Positions 44,179 through 54,034 of a stretch of DNA of 64,000 nucleotides are shown here, one piece after another. The notes below the pieces were generated by a model. The model was given only the letters and a program-made list of their open reading frames with translations. It did not search any database and was not told the DNA's origin. The stretch comes from Allobranchiibius huperziae (GTDB taxonomy: Bacteria; Actinomycetota; Actinomycetes; Actinomycetales; Dermatophilaceae), in assembly GCF_013410455.1 (NCBI RefSeq), contig NZ_JACCFW010000001.1, forward strand, positions 1,070,929-1,134,928, given 5' to 3'. A program made the translations under genes and the position numbers. Numbering within the stretch: the stretch's first letter is position 1; each line of letters opens with the position of its first letter.

Positions 44179-44957
44179 GACTGGCTCCTCACGGACGCGT
44201 CGTCCCGGTGGCCGACGATGGACAGGAAGATCTCCTCGAGGGTCGGTTGCTTCTCGACGTATTCGACCTCGGCCGGTGGCAGCAGCGTCTTGAGCTCCGC
44301 GAGCGTGCCGTTCGCGATGATCCGGCCCTCGTGCAGGATGGCGATCCGATCGGCGAGGTGCTCGGCCTCGTCGAGGTACTGGGTGGTGAGCAGCACCGTG
44401 GTGCCCTGGCCGGCGAGTTCGCGCACGATCGCCCAGACGTCGAGCCTCGCCTGCGGGTCCAGGCCCGTGGTCGGCTCGTCCAGGAAGAGCACCTGCGGGT
44501 CGCCGATGAGGCTCATAGCGATGTCCAGGCGGCGGCGCATCCCGCCGGAGTAGGTCGACACGCGCCGAGTGGCGGCGTCCGTGAGGCCGAACCGTTCCAG
44601 CAGGTCGTCGGCGACGGCCCGTGGGTCCTTCATCCGGCGCAGCCGGGCGATCAGGACGAGATTCTCCCGGCCGGTCAGGATCTCGTCCACCGCAGCGAAC
44701 TGCCCTGTGAGGCTGATGGATCGGCGTACGTCGGCCGCCTCGGCGCGGACGTCGTACCCGTTGACGGTGACAGCACCCTCGTCGGCCTTGAGCAGCGTCG
44801 ACAGGATCCGCACGGTGGTTGTCTTGCCTGCTCCATTGGAGCCGAGCAGGGCGAAGACGGTCCCTACCGGGACGCTCAGATCGACGCCCCGGAGCACGTC
44901 ATGGTCGTTGTAGGACTTGGTCAGCCCCGCGATCTCGATCGCTGTTCTCGTGGTCAT
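44175..44957 (-). CDS. ABC transporter ATP-binding protein (DrrA-like)
   Basis: A 260-residue ATPase: Walker A GSNGAGKTT near residue 42, Q-loop SLTGQFAAVDEILTGRENL, signature YSGGMRRRLDIAMSL, Walker B VLFLDEPTTGLDPQAR and the H-loop equivalent LLTTQYLDEAEHLADRI. The C-terminal VEYVEKQPTLEEIFLSIVGH is DrrA-like. With the permease it forms a daunorubicin-resistance type exporter; substrate unknown. The ATG at 44957 lies just after the predicted -10 region, so the transcript may be leaderless. Confidence 0.92.
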   Translation of the reverse strand: MTTRTAIEIAGLTKSYNDHDVLRGVDLSVPVGTVFALLGSNGAGKTTTVRILSTLLKADEGAVTVNGYDVRAEAADVRRSISLTGQFAAVDEILTGRENLVLIARLRRMKDPRAVADDLLERFGLTDAATRRVSTYSGGMRRRLDIAMSLIGDPQVLFLDEPTTGLDPQARLDVWAIVRELAGQGTTVLLTTQYLDEAEHLADRIAILHEGRIIANGTLAELKTLLPPAEVEYVEKQPTLEEIFLSIVGHRDDASVRSQS

Positions 44958-44964
44958 GCGAGCA

Positions 44965-44995
44965 CTGTGCAACCCTGACGCTGCGTCAAGGTCAA
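44965..44995 (-). promoter_or_regulatory. MerR-type promoter with dyad in a 19-base spacer
   Basis: On the minus strand: -35 TTGACC (44995-44990), a 19-base spacer, then GCACAG (44970-44965). The dyad CCTTGACGC-A-GCGTCAGGG (44991-44973, one mismatch) fills the spacer. The long spacer with a centred dyad is the hallmark of MerR-activated promoters. Transcription would begin about at the ATPase ATG. Confidence 0.6.
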
Positions 44996-45012
44996 GCCGT
45001 CGCAGCATCGTG

Positions 45013-45612
45013 ATGGTCGAGCTGCCCATTCCGACCTGGGTTAGCGTGTGCGGCGTGCTCGGACCGGCTCGTATCGCGTCATCGGGCCCGTGGGCATGGT
45101 CGTTCCTGATCGGGCTGTCCATCTCGATCGTGGTGAGCCTCGCGTGGTGCGCGCTGCTGGCCCGCATCCTGCACCGCCGACGTACCGGGGCCTGGAAGCC
45201 GCAGCCGGGCGGGCGTACGGCGGTGCAGCGTGCGTTTCGCCGCCACCCCGGCATCGCGCTGGCAGTCGTCACCGCGATCATCGCCGTCGCGTGCTGGGGC
45301 CCGCTGTGGCCGCCGGACCCGGCCTACCACCAGTGGCGTCTCGCGCACGGGACGGTCTACTTCACCCGGAAGGTCCGCGTCGACACGGGGCGGGAGACCG
45401 CCACCTACACCGTGGCGTCGATGGGCGACCAGAACTACGCCCTGGTCGCCAACTCCTCGCACCGGCACATCGTGTCCGGCGACTACCTGACGATGCGCTG
45501 CGAACGGGTCTCGCGACACGTCACCCCGTTCGCGTTCGAGTGCCGGGTCAGCGGCGACTCCCCGAACCCGGAGTTCGCGTCCGTCCTGCAGCAGAGCGGC
45601 ATCACGCCCTGA
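45013..45612 (+). CDS. Hypothetical membrane protein
   Basis: A 199-residue protein with two membrane helices (SFLIGLSISIVVSLAWCALL and HPGIALAVVTAIIAVACWGP) and a C-terminal extracytoplasmic-looking beta domain (TVYFTRKVRVDTGRETATYT, CERVSRHVTPFAFECRVSGD). ATG 45013 is used; GTG 45046 (just before VLGPARIASSG) is possible. No family recognised. Divergent from the exporter operon. Confidence 0.62.
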   Translation: MVELPIPTWVSVCGVLGPARIASSGPWAWSFLIGLSISIVVSLAWCALLARILHRRRTGAWKPQPGGRTAVQRAFRRHPGIALAVVTAIIAVACWGPLWPPDPAYHQWRLAHGTVYFTRKVRVDTGRETATYTVASMGDQNYALVANSSHRHIVSGDYLTMRCERVSRHVTPFAFECRVSGDSPNPEFASVLQQSGITP

Positions 45613-45695
45613 CACCACCCCCGCGGCCCACGTCCCGTCTCGAGCATCGAGACGGCTGTCTCGCGCAACGGTTCTTTAACACCGCGCCCCGAGTC

Positions 45696-45733
45696 GCAAC
45701 ACTCCCGTAACACGTTGTGCGTCCGGGTGAAAC
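45696..45733 (+). promoter_or_regulatory. GlnR-like site upstream of amtB
   Basis: Half sites spaced at 11-base intervals: GCAAC (45696), GTAAC (45707), TGCGT (45718, degenerate) and GAAAC (45729), each separated by six bases. The actinobacterial GlnR consensus is gTnAC-n6-GaAAC repeated. It ends 24 bases before the amtB start, so nitrogen-responsive control is plausible. Confidence 0.5.
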
Positions 45734-45757
45734 GCCGCTCCCGGACAGTGATGGCCC

Positions 45758-47535
<1,778 letters not shown>

Positions 47536-47569
47536 ACCTCCGCCCGGCAGCAGCACCGCGCACGAGATT

Positions 47570-47603
47570 GGCCGGCGTCCCGTCCGTCGACGGGACGCCG
47601 GCC
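47570..47603 (+). terminator. Hairpin between glnB and glnD
   Basis: Perfect 15-base arms GGCCGGCGTCCCGTC (47570-47584) and GACGGGACGCCGGCC (47589-47603) with a four-base loop. No T-tract. It lies 34 bases past glnB and 65 before glnD and may lower glnD expression relative to amtB-glnB. Confidence 0.65.
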
Positions 47604-47667
47604 ACCCGTCCGTACGGGCGCACACGTCTGCCGCGCAACGCCGTACGTCGACGAAGGGGAGACGACC

Positions 47668-50025
47668 ATGGGAACGATCCCGGTGGATCACACAGGCAAG
47701 CGACTGGATCTCGCGGGCACCCGCGACTTCACCCGGCCCGGAGCCGGTGAGCAGCGGCGCGCCCGGCTCGCGGCGTACGGACGGAGCTGGCTCGGCGACC
47801 TGTGGGACGAGGCGGTCGCGCCGTTGCGCGGCACCCACGACCAGGGGGTGGCCCTCGCGGCCGTCGGGAGCCTGGCCCGCGGGGACGGCGGCCCGTTGAG
47901 CGACTACGACCTCGTGCTGGTGCACGACGGTCGGTCGATGGACGCAGGGGATGTGACGGCGCTCGCGGACCGCATCTGGTATCCGGTCTGGGACGCCGGG
48001 GTGCGCCTCGATCACAGCGTGCGGACCCTGGGGGAGTGCCGCAGCGTCGCGTCGGCGGACCTGTCCGCCGCTGTCGGGATGCTCGACCTGAACTGGATCG
48101 CCGGCGACCCGCTCGTCGTGTCGGGGATCCGCACCAGCATCGCGCACGACTGGCGCGGCAACGCCCGCAAGCGCCTGCCCGAGCTGCGCGAGAGCCTCGA
48201 GGCGCGCCACCAGCGCAACGGCGACCTGACCACGGCGATCGAGCCGGACCTGAAGGAGGCGCGCGGCGGGCTGCGCGACATGACCATCCTGCGGTCCCTG
48301 ACCGCGGCATGGCTCGCGGACCGGCCGCACGGCGACGTGGACGCCGCGTACGGGCGCCTGCTCGACGTGCGTGACGCGTTGCACGTGGTCACCGGCCGCG
48401 GCCGGGACCGTCTCAGCCGCGAGGACCAGGACGGGGTGGCGGCGCTGCTCGGTCACCTGGACCAGGACGCGCTGCTCACCGAGGTCGTGGAGTGCGCGAG
48501 AGCGATCAACTTCGCCCTCGACGGGACCTTCCGACGCGCCGCCCAGAGCCAGCGCGCCCGCACCCTTCGGGTGGGGCCCCGTCGGCCGGTGCTCCACCCC
48601 TTGGGATACGGCCTCTACGAACACGACGGCGAGGTCGTGCTGGGCCAGGGCCTGTCGCCCAGAGGCGATTCGTTGCTGCTGCTGCGCGCCGCAGCGGCGT
48701 CCGCGCGGCGGCGGCTGCCGCTCGCTCCCGCCACGGTGGCCAACCTGACGCGCGACCTGGTCGAGCCCACCCGACCGTGGACCTCGGAGATCCGGGACGC
48801 CTTCGTCGATCTTCTGGCGGCCGGGCCGGGTCTGCGCCAGGTGTGGGAGAGCCTCGACCTCGCCGGTGCGATTGCGTTGTGGGTGCCTGAATGGCGGGCC
48901 GTACGCAGCCGCCCGCAGCGCAACGCCGTACACCGCCACACCGTCGACCGGCACCTGATCGAGACCGTGGTGGAGGCCTCGCAGGCCCGCGCCGAGGTCG
49001 ACCGGCCGGACCTGCTGCTCGTGGTCGCGCTGCTGCACGACATCGGCAAGATCGCCGGCGTGCACGACCACGCGGTGGAGGGTGCTCCCGTGGCGGCCAA
49101 CATCGCGCGTCGGATGGGCTTCGTCGGAGACGACGTCGACGTGATCGAGCTCCTGGTGCGCGAGCACCTGACGCTGGTCGACCTGGCGACGCGCCGTGAC
49201 GCCCAGGACCCGGCGACGGTCCGTGCGCTCATCGACGCCGTCGAGGGGCGCCGCGACATCCTCGACCAGCTGGCCGTGCTCACCCAGGCCGATGCCGTCG
49301 CCGCGGGACCCAAGGCCTGGACCACCTGGCGCGCGGGGCTGGTCGCCGACCTGGTGCGGGACACCCGGGCGCAGCTCGGCGAGCACCACACCGTGCCGGC
49401 CGAACCCGCCAACGCCACAGCGCTGCTCGGCCCGGACGCGGTCGACGACGTCGCCATGGGGATCGCGTACGTCCACATCGTGCCGACCCCGCGGGGCGCG
49501 TCCATCCAGATCGCCGACCGTGACCGGTTGGGCCTGTTCGCCGACACCGTCGGCCTGCTGGCGGCAGCCGGTGTGGTGGTGCGGACCGCACGGGTCCGCA
49601 CCGCCGACGGGATCGCCGTGAACAGCTGGGAGGTGGAGTGCCCTGGCGGCGATCTGCCCAACCCGCAGGACGTCTCGCGCGGGCTCGGCCTGCTGGCCGC
49701 GGGCGACCGTGGCCCGCTGCGCGCACTGGAGCGGCGCCGTCGTACGCCGGTCCCGGATGCCCCGACGACCCGCGCCACGGTCATCCCGGGCGGCTCGGCG
49801 GACGCCACGGTGATCGAGGTGCGCTCTACCGACCGGCCCGGGCTGCTGCGCGACATCGGTATGACGTTCGCCAAGTGCGGGCTCGCCGTGCGCTCGGCGC
49901 ACGTCGCGACGTACGCCGGTCAGAGCCTGGACACCTTCTACGTCACCGCTGCCGGTGGCCGTCCCGTCGAGCCTCCGGCCGTCGCGCAGGTGATCGCCGC
50001 CCTGATCGACGCCTGCGACAGCTGA
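47668..50025 (+). CDS. glnD: [Protein-PII] uridylyltransferase (nucleotidyltransferase/removing enzyme)
   Basis: A 785-residue enzyme that modifies and demodifies PII according to glutamine level. Domains in order: nucleotidyltransferase with GSLARGDGGPLSDYDLVLV near residue 70, the GlnD-specific linker (EPDLKEARGGLRDM), an HD phosphohydrolase domain (LLHDIGKIAGVHDHAVEGAP near 455), and two ACT domains at the C-terminus (starting near IQIADRDRLGLFADTVGLLA and VIEVRSTDRPGLLRDIGMTF). ATG 47668 follows AAGGGGAG. Third gene of the nitrogen block. Confidence 0.94.
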   Translation: MGTIPVDHTGKRLDLAGTRDFTRPGAGEQRRARLAAYGRSWLGDLWDEAVAPLRGTHDQGVALAAVGSLARGDGGPLSDYDLVLVHDGRSMDAGDVTALADRIWYPVWDAGVRLDHSVRTLGECRSVASADLSAAVGMLDLNWIAGDPLVVSGIRTSIAHDWRGNARKRLPELRESLEARHQRNGDLTTAIEPDLKEARGGLRDMTILRSLTAAWLADRPHGDVDAAYGRLLDVRDALHVVTGRGRDRLSREDQDGVAALLGHLDQDALLTEVVECARAINFALDGTFRRAAQSQRARTLRVGPRRPVLHPLGYGLYEHDGEVVLGQGLSPRGDSLLLLRAAAASARRRLPLAPATVANLTRDLVEPTRPWTSEIRDAFVDLLAAGPGLRQVWESLDLAGAIALWVPEWRAVRSRPQRNAVHRHTVDRHLIETVVEASQARAEVDRPDLLLVVALLHDIGKIAGVHDHAVEGAPVAANIARRMGFVGDDVDVIELLVREHLTLVDLATRRDAQDPATVRALIDAVEGRRDILDQLAVLTQADAVAAGPKAWTTWRAGLVADLVRDTRAQLGEHHTVPAEPANATALLGPDAVDDVAMGIAYVHIVPTPRGASIQIADRDRLGLFADTVGLLAAAGVVVRTARVRTADGIAVNSWEVECPGGDLPNPQDVSRGLGLLAAGDRGPLRALERRRRTPVPDAPTTRATVIPGGSADATVIEVRSTDRPGLLRDIGMTFAKCGLAVRSAHVATYAGQSLDTFYVTAAGGRPVEPPAVAQVIAALIDACDS

Positions 50026-50044
50026 CCCCGCCACTCCCGCGCGC

Positions 50045-50329
50045 TCAGCTGGGCTGCAGCTCCTGCGCCAGCATCACGATGATGCCGCTGGGGCCGCGGA
50101 CGTAGGCGAGCTTGTAGACGCCCTCGTACGTCGCGACGCCCCGAAGCGGGCCGTAGCCGTGCCTGGCCACGATCCGCAGGGCGTCGTCGATGTCGTCGAC
50201 CGAGAACGCCACGCGGTGCATGCCGATCTCGTTCGGCACCGTGGGCGCGGACTCGATGACGGCGGGGTGCAGGTATTCGAAGAGCTCGAGGCGACCGCCC
50301 CCGTCCGGCGTCTGGAGCATGGCGCGCAC
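50045..50329 (-). pseudogene. Truncated VOC (glyoxalase/bleomycin-resistance) family protein
   Basis: Only the second half of a VOC protein is present: MLQTPDGGGRLELFEYLHPA, GMHRVAFSVDDIDDALRIVA, YEGVYKLAYVRGPSGIIVML and a final AQELQPS. Family members of this type are about 140-150 residues with an N-terminal half carrying the first metal ligand (GLDHVGV-like); here the frame begins at GTG 50329 with only 94 residues. No matching N-terminal sequence is visible upstream, where the divergent beta-helix gene starts within 95 bases. Probably a remnant; a short functional protein is not excluded. Confidence 0.6.
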
Positions 50330-50423
50330 GCTAGCTCCTCGAGAATAGCGATGCGCTCAGATCCCCACGCGGGCGAAATCACGGATGTAGAGTCCGAATT
50401 CCAGGCCCAGATAGGGGAACAAA

Positions 50424-52364
50424 GTGACTTCCAGTGCCTTCGGTCGTACGTCGACCGCTGCCCGCCGTCGGAACCTGCGACACTCCCTGACCCGTGCCGC
50501 TGCCATCGCTGCCTCGGCGGCGGTGGCGACCGCCGGCGCGGTCGGTACCGCGGCCGCCGCGCCCGGTCGCACCGGCCCGGCCAGACCCGCCATCAGCGCG
50601 AGCGTCCTCGGCCCGAACGTCGTCGTCTTCGACCCGAGCATGTCGACCGCCGAGATTCAGGCGAAGGTCGACGCGATCGCCAACCAGCAGATCACCAACC
50701 AGTTCGGCCCTCAGCGGTACGCGCTGCTCTTCAAGCCGGGCACCTACGGCAGCGTCGCCGACCCCCTGAGGTTCCAGGTCGGCTTCTACACCGAGGTCGC
50801 GGGCCTCGGCCAGAACCCCGACGACGTCACGATCAACGGGTCGGTCGACGTCTACAACCAGAGCGACGGCACCGCGCTGGACAACTTCTGGCGCTCGCTG
50901 TCCAACCTGCACATCGCCGTCACGGGGCCGGGCGGCAACGGGAACAGCGGCTGCTACGCCAACACCGAGTTCTGGGCCGTCTCGCAGGCGGCGCCGATGC
51001 GCCGGATGGACGTCACCGGGAACACGACGTTCATGGACTACTGCACCGGGCCGTCCTACGCCAGCGGTGGTTTCGTGGCCGACACGTCCTTCGGAGGCGC
51101 CACGCCGATCAACGGCAGCCAGCAGCAGTTCTACGTGCGCAACAGCACGATGGGCGGCTGGAGCAACGGCGTCTGGAACCAGGTCTTCTCCGGCGACGTC
51201 GGTGCCCCGGCCCAGAGCTTCGGCACGACGAACGCCGACGGCTCGGCAGCGGCGCCGTACACGACCCTCGACACGACCCCGGTCTCCCGCGAGAAGCCGT
51301 ACCTGTATGTCGACGCTCACGGCGCGTACCGCGTGTTCGTCCCCGCAGCGCAGAAGAACTCCAAGGGCACCACGTGGCAGGGCGGTCAGACCCGTGGCCG
51401 CTCCCTGCCGCTCAGCAGCTTCTACGTCGCGAAGCCCGGCGACTCGATCGCGAAGATCAACTCGGCACTGGCGCAGGGCAGGAACCTGCTCCTCACCCCG
51501 GGGGTCTACGCGACGAACCGGTCGATCGACGTCAAGCGTGCCGACACCGTGGTGCTCGGCCTGGGACTGGCCACCATCGAGCCGGACGCGGGCAACATCG
51601 CGATGACCACGGCCGACGTCCCGGGCATCGACGTCGCAGGCATCATCTTCGACGCCGGGGCGAAGAAGTCCCCGGCCCTGCTGCGGGTGGGCAGCGACCA
51701 CGCGGGTCGGGGCCACGGCAACCCGCACCGCTCCAGCGCGGCCGACCCGACGGCCCTGCAGGACGTCTTCTTCAGGATCGGCGGCGCCCATGTCGGGCGG
51801 GTGGACGACGGGCTGGTCGTCAACAGCGACCACACGATCCTCGACGACATCTGGTCCTGGCGCGCCGACCACGGGCAGAACGCCGGCGACGTGGGCTGGA
51901 CGGTGAACACCGCCGACAACGGGGTGGTCGTGAACGGCGACGACGTCACGGCCACCGGGCTCTTCGCCGAGCACTACCAGAAGTACAACGTCCTCTGGAA
52001 CGGCGAACGCGGCGAGACCATCTTCTTCCAGAACGAGTTGCCCTACGACGCACCGGACCAGGCCGCCTGGAGCCAGCACGGCGAGCCCGGTTACCCCGGC
52101 TACAAGGTGGCGAACTCGGTGCGGACCCACGCCGCCTACGGTCTGGGCAGCTACATCTACACCAACGTGAACCCGTCGCTGCACGCCGCGAACGGCTTCG
52201 AGGTGCCGAACACGCCCGGCGTGGCGATGCACGACATGGTCACCATCTCGCTCAACAAGGCCGGGACGATCGACCACGTGATCGATGGTGTCGGTGCACC
52301 TGTCACGCCGACCTTCCAGGGACCGAGCGACGTCACCTTCTACTCCAACGGCGCGACGTCCTGA
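50424..52364 (+). CDS. Secreted parallel beta-helix protein
   Basis: A 646-residue exported protein with a long signal peptide (about 1-46: Arg-rich start, AAAIAASAAVATAGAVGTAA). The body has right-handed beta-helix character: MSTAEIQAKVDAIANQQITN, GTYGSVADPLRFQVGFYTEV, LSNLHIAVTG, VVLGLGLATIEP, DVAGIIFDAG and GLFAEHYQKYNVLWNGERGE. Proteins of this type are common in streptomycetes under uninformative names; by fold they suggest polysaccharide lyases or GH55-like hydrolases. Substrate unknown. GTG 50424 is preceded by AGGGGA. Confidence 0.72.
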   Translation: MTSSAFGRTSTAARRRNLRHSLTRAAAIAASAAVATAGAVGTAAAAPGRTGPARPAISASVLGPNVVVFDPSMSTAEIQAKVDAIANQQITNQFGPQRYALLFKPGTYGSVADPLRFQVGFYTEVAGLGQNPDDVTINGSVDVYNQSDGTALDNFWRSLSNLHIAVTGPGGNGNSGCYANTEFWAVSQAAPMRRMDVTGNTTFMDYCTGPSYASGGFVADTSFGGATPINGSQQQFYVRNSTMGGWSNGVWNQVFSGDVGAPAQSFGTTNADGSAAAPYTTLDTTPVSREKPYLYVDAHGAYRVFVPAAQKNSKGTTWQGGQTRGRSLPLSSFYVAKPGDSIAKINSALAQGRNLLLTPGVYATNRSIDVKRADTVVLGLGLATIEPDAGNIAMTTADVPGIDVAGIIFDAGAKKSPALLRVGSDHAGRGHGNPHRSSAADPTALQDVFFRIGGAHVGRVDDGLVVNSDHTILDDIWSWRADHGQNAGDVGWTVNTADNGVVVNGDDVTATGLFAEHYQKYNVLWNGERGETIFFQNELPYDAPDQAAWSQHGEPGYPGYKVANSVRTHAAYGLGSYIYTNVNPSLHAANGFEVPNTPGVAMHDMVTISLNKAGTIDHVIDGVGAPVTPTFQGPSDVTFYSNGATS

Positions 52365-52420
52365 CGCGGGTGATACCGGGCGTGCCGGGTCCGCCGCGAA
52401 CGGCCCATAAACTGTAGGGC

Positions 52421-54016
52421 GTGTTCAACACTCTCTCGGACCGGTTGACGGCCACCTTCAAGAACATCAAGGGCAAGGGGCGGCTCAGCGAATCCGACAT
52501 CAACGCCACCATCCGGGACATCCGGATGGCGCTGCTCGATGCGGACGTCGCGACGACGGTGGTGCGCCATTTCACCTCGCGGGTGCGCGAGCGTGCCCTG
52601 GGCGCCGAGGTCAGCAAGGCGCTGAACCCGGGCCAGCAGGTCGTCAAGATCGTCAACGAGGAGCTGGTGCAGATCCTCGGCGGCCAGACCCGGCCGCTGA
52701 CGCTCGCCAAGCGACCGCCGACCGTGATCATGCTCGCCGGTCTGCAGGGCTCGGGTAAGACGACGTTCGCGGGCAAGCTCGCCCGCCGGCTGCGCGACGA
52801 GGGCCACTTCCCGGTGCTGGTCGCCGCCGACCTGCAGCGCCCCAACGCCGTCACCCAGCTCGAGGTCGTCGCAGAGCGCGCCGGGGTGCCGTGCTTCGCG
52901 CCCGAGCGCGGCAACGAGGGCGGCGCCGCCCAAGGCGCGGAGGGCACGACGTCGTACGGCGATCCGGTGTGGGTCGCGCAGGCCGGTGTCGGTCAGGCGC
53001 GGGTGCGCCAGTACGACGTGGTCATCGTCGACACCGCCGGCCGCCTCGCGGTGGACGAGGCGCTGATGAAGCAGGCGGCCGACATCCGCGAGGCCATCCA
53101 GCCCGACGAGGTCCTCTTCGTCATCGACGCGATGATCGGTCAGGCCGCGATCGAGACGGCCCTGGCGTTCCAGCAGGGCGTCGACTTCACCGGTGTCGTC
53201 CTGTCCAAGCTCGACGGCGACGCCCGCGGTGGTGCGGCGCTGTCGGTCGCCTCGGTCACCGGTCGCCCGATCATGTACTCCTCCACGGGCGAGGGCGTGA
53301 AGGACATCGAGGTCTTCCACCCCGATCGGATGGCCTCGCGCATCCTGGACATGGGCGACGTCCTCACCCTCATCGAGCAGGCCGAGCGCGCGTTCGACCA
53401 GCGCCAGTCCGCCGAGATGGCGCGCAAGTTCATGGACGAGGAGGACTTCACCTTCGAAGACTTCCTGGAGCAGATGAACGCCATCAAGAAGATGGGCAAC
53501 ATCAAGGCGCTCATGGGGATGATGCCCGGCATGTCGGGCATGCGCGACCAGCTGAACAGCCTCGACGAGCGGGAGTTCGTCCGCGTCGAGGCCATGGTGC
53601 AGTCGATGACCAAGTTCGAGCGCACCCACCCCAAGGCCATCAACGGCTCACGCCGCGCCCGCATCGCGGGCGGCTCGGGCACGACGGTGTCCGAGGTCAA
53701 CCAGCTGCTGGAGCGCTTCACCCAGGCGCAGAAGATGATGCGCCAGATGCGCCGCGGCGGGGGTATGCCCGGGATGCCGGGAATGGGTGGCATGCCGGGC
53801 GGCGGCGGTGCCAAGCGCGGCAAGCAGCAGGTCAAGAAGAAGGGCAAGAGCGGCAACCCGGCCAAGCGCGCGCAGCAGGAGCAGGCCGCGCTGGCCAAGG
53901 CATCCGACGCCCGCGAGCGGTCCTTCGGCAACGCGTTCGGCGCGGGCGCCGAGGAGCCGACCGAGGACGTGAAGCTGCCCAAAGGCTTCGAGAAGTTCCT
54001 CGGCCAGAAGGACTGA
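52421..54016 (+). CDS. ffh: Signal recognition particle protein Ffh
   Basis: A 531-residue SRP54 GTPase that binds signal sequences and 4.5S RNA and docks with FtsY. N domain MFNTLSDRLTATFKNIKGKG; G domain with GLQGSGKTT at about residue 107, DLQRPNAVTQL, VDTAGRLAVDE and SKLDGDARGG; Met-rich M domain (about 330-470) with IKALMGMMPGMSGM and RARIAGGSG. A basic Gly/Met-rich tail ends LPKGFEKFLGQKD. Between PCFAPERGN and GDPVWVAQAG there are about a dozen residues more than in most Ffh proteins. It starts at GTG 52421. Confidence 0.96.
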   Translation: MFNTLSDRLTATFKNIKGKGRLSESDINATIRDIRMALLDADVATTVVRHFTSRVRERALGAEVSKALNPGQQVVKIVNEELVQILGGQTRPLTLAKRPPTVIMLAGLQGSGKTTFAGKLARRLRDEGHFPVLVAADLQRPNAVTQLEVVAERAGVPCFAPERGNEGGAAQGAEGTTSYGDPVWVAQAGVGQARVRQYDVVIVDTAGRLAVDEALMKQAADIREAIQPDEVLFVIDAMIGQAAIETALAFQQGVDFTGVVLSKLDGDARGGAALSVASVTGRPIMYSSTGEGVKDIEVFHPDRMASRILDMGDVLTLIEQAERAFDQRQSAEMARKFMDEEDFTFEDFLEQMNAIKKMGNIKALMGMMPGMSGMRDQLNSLDEREFVRVEAMVQSMTKFERTHPKAINGSRRARIAGGSGTTVSEVNQLLERFTQAQKMMRQMRRGGGMPGMPGMGGMPGGGGAKRGKQQVKKKGKSGNPAKRAQQEQAALAKASDARERSFGNAFGAGAEEPTEDVKLPKGFEKFLGQKD

Positions 54017-54034
54017 CCGGCCTCCCCACGCGCG

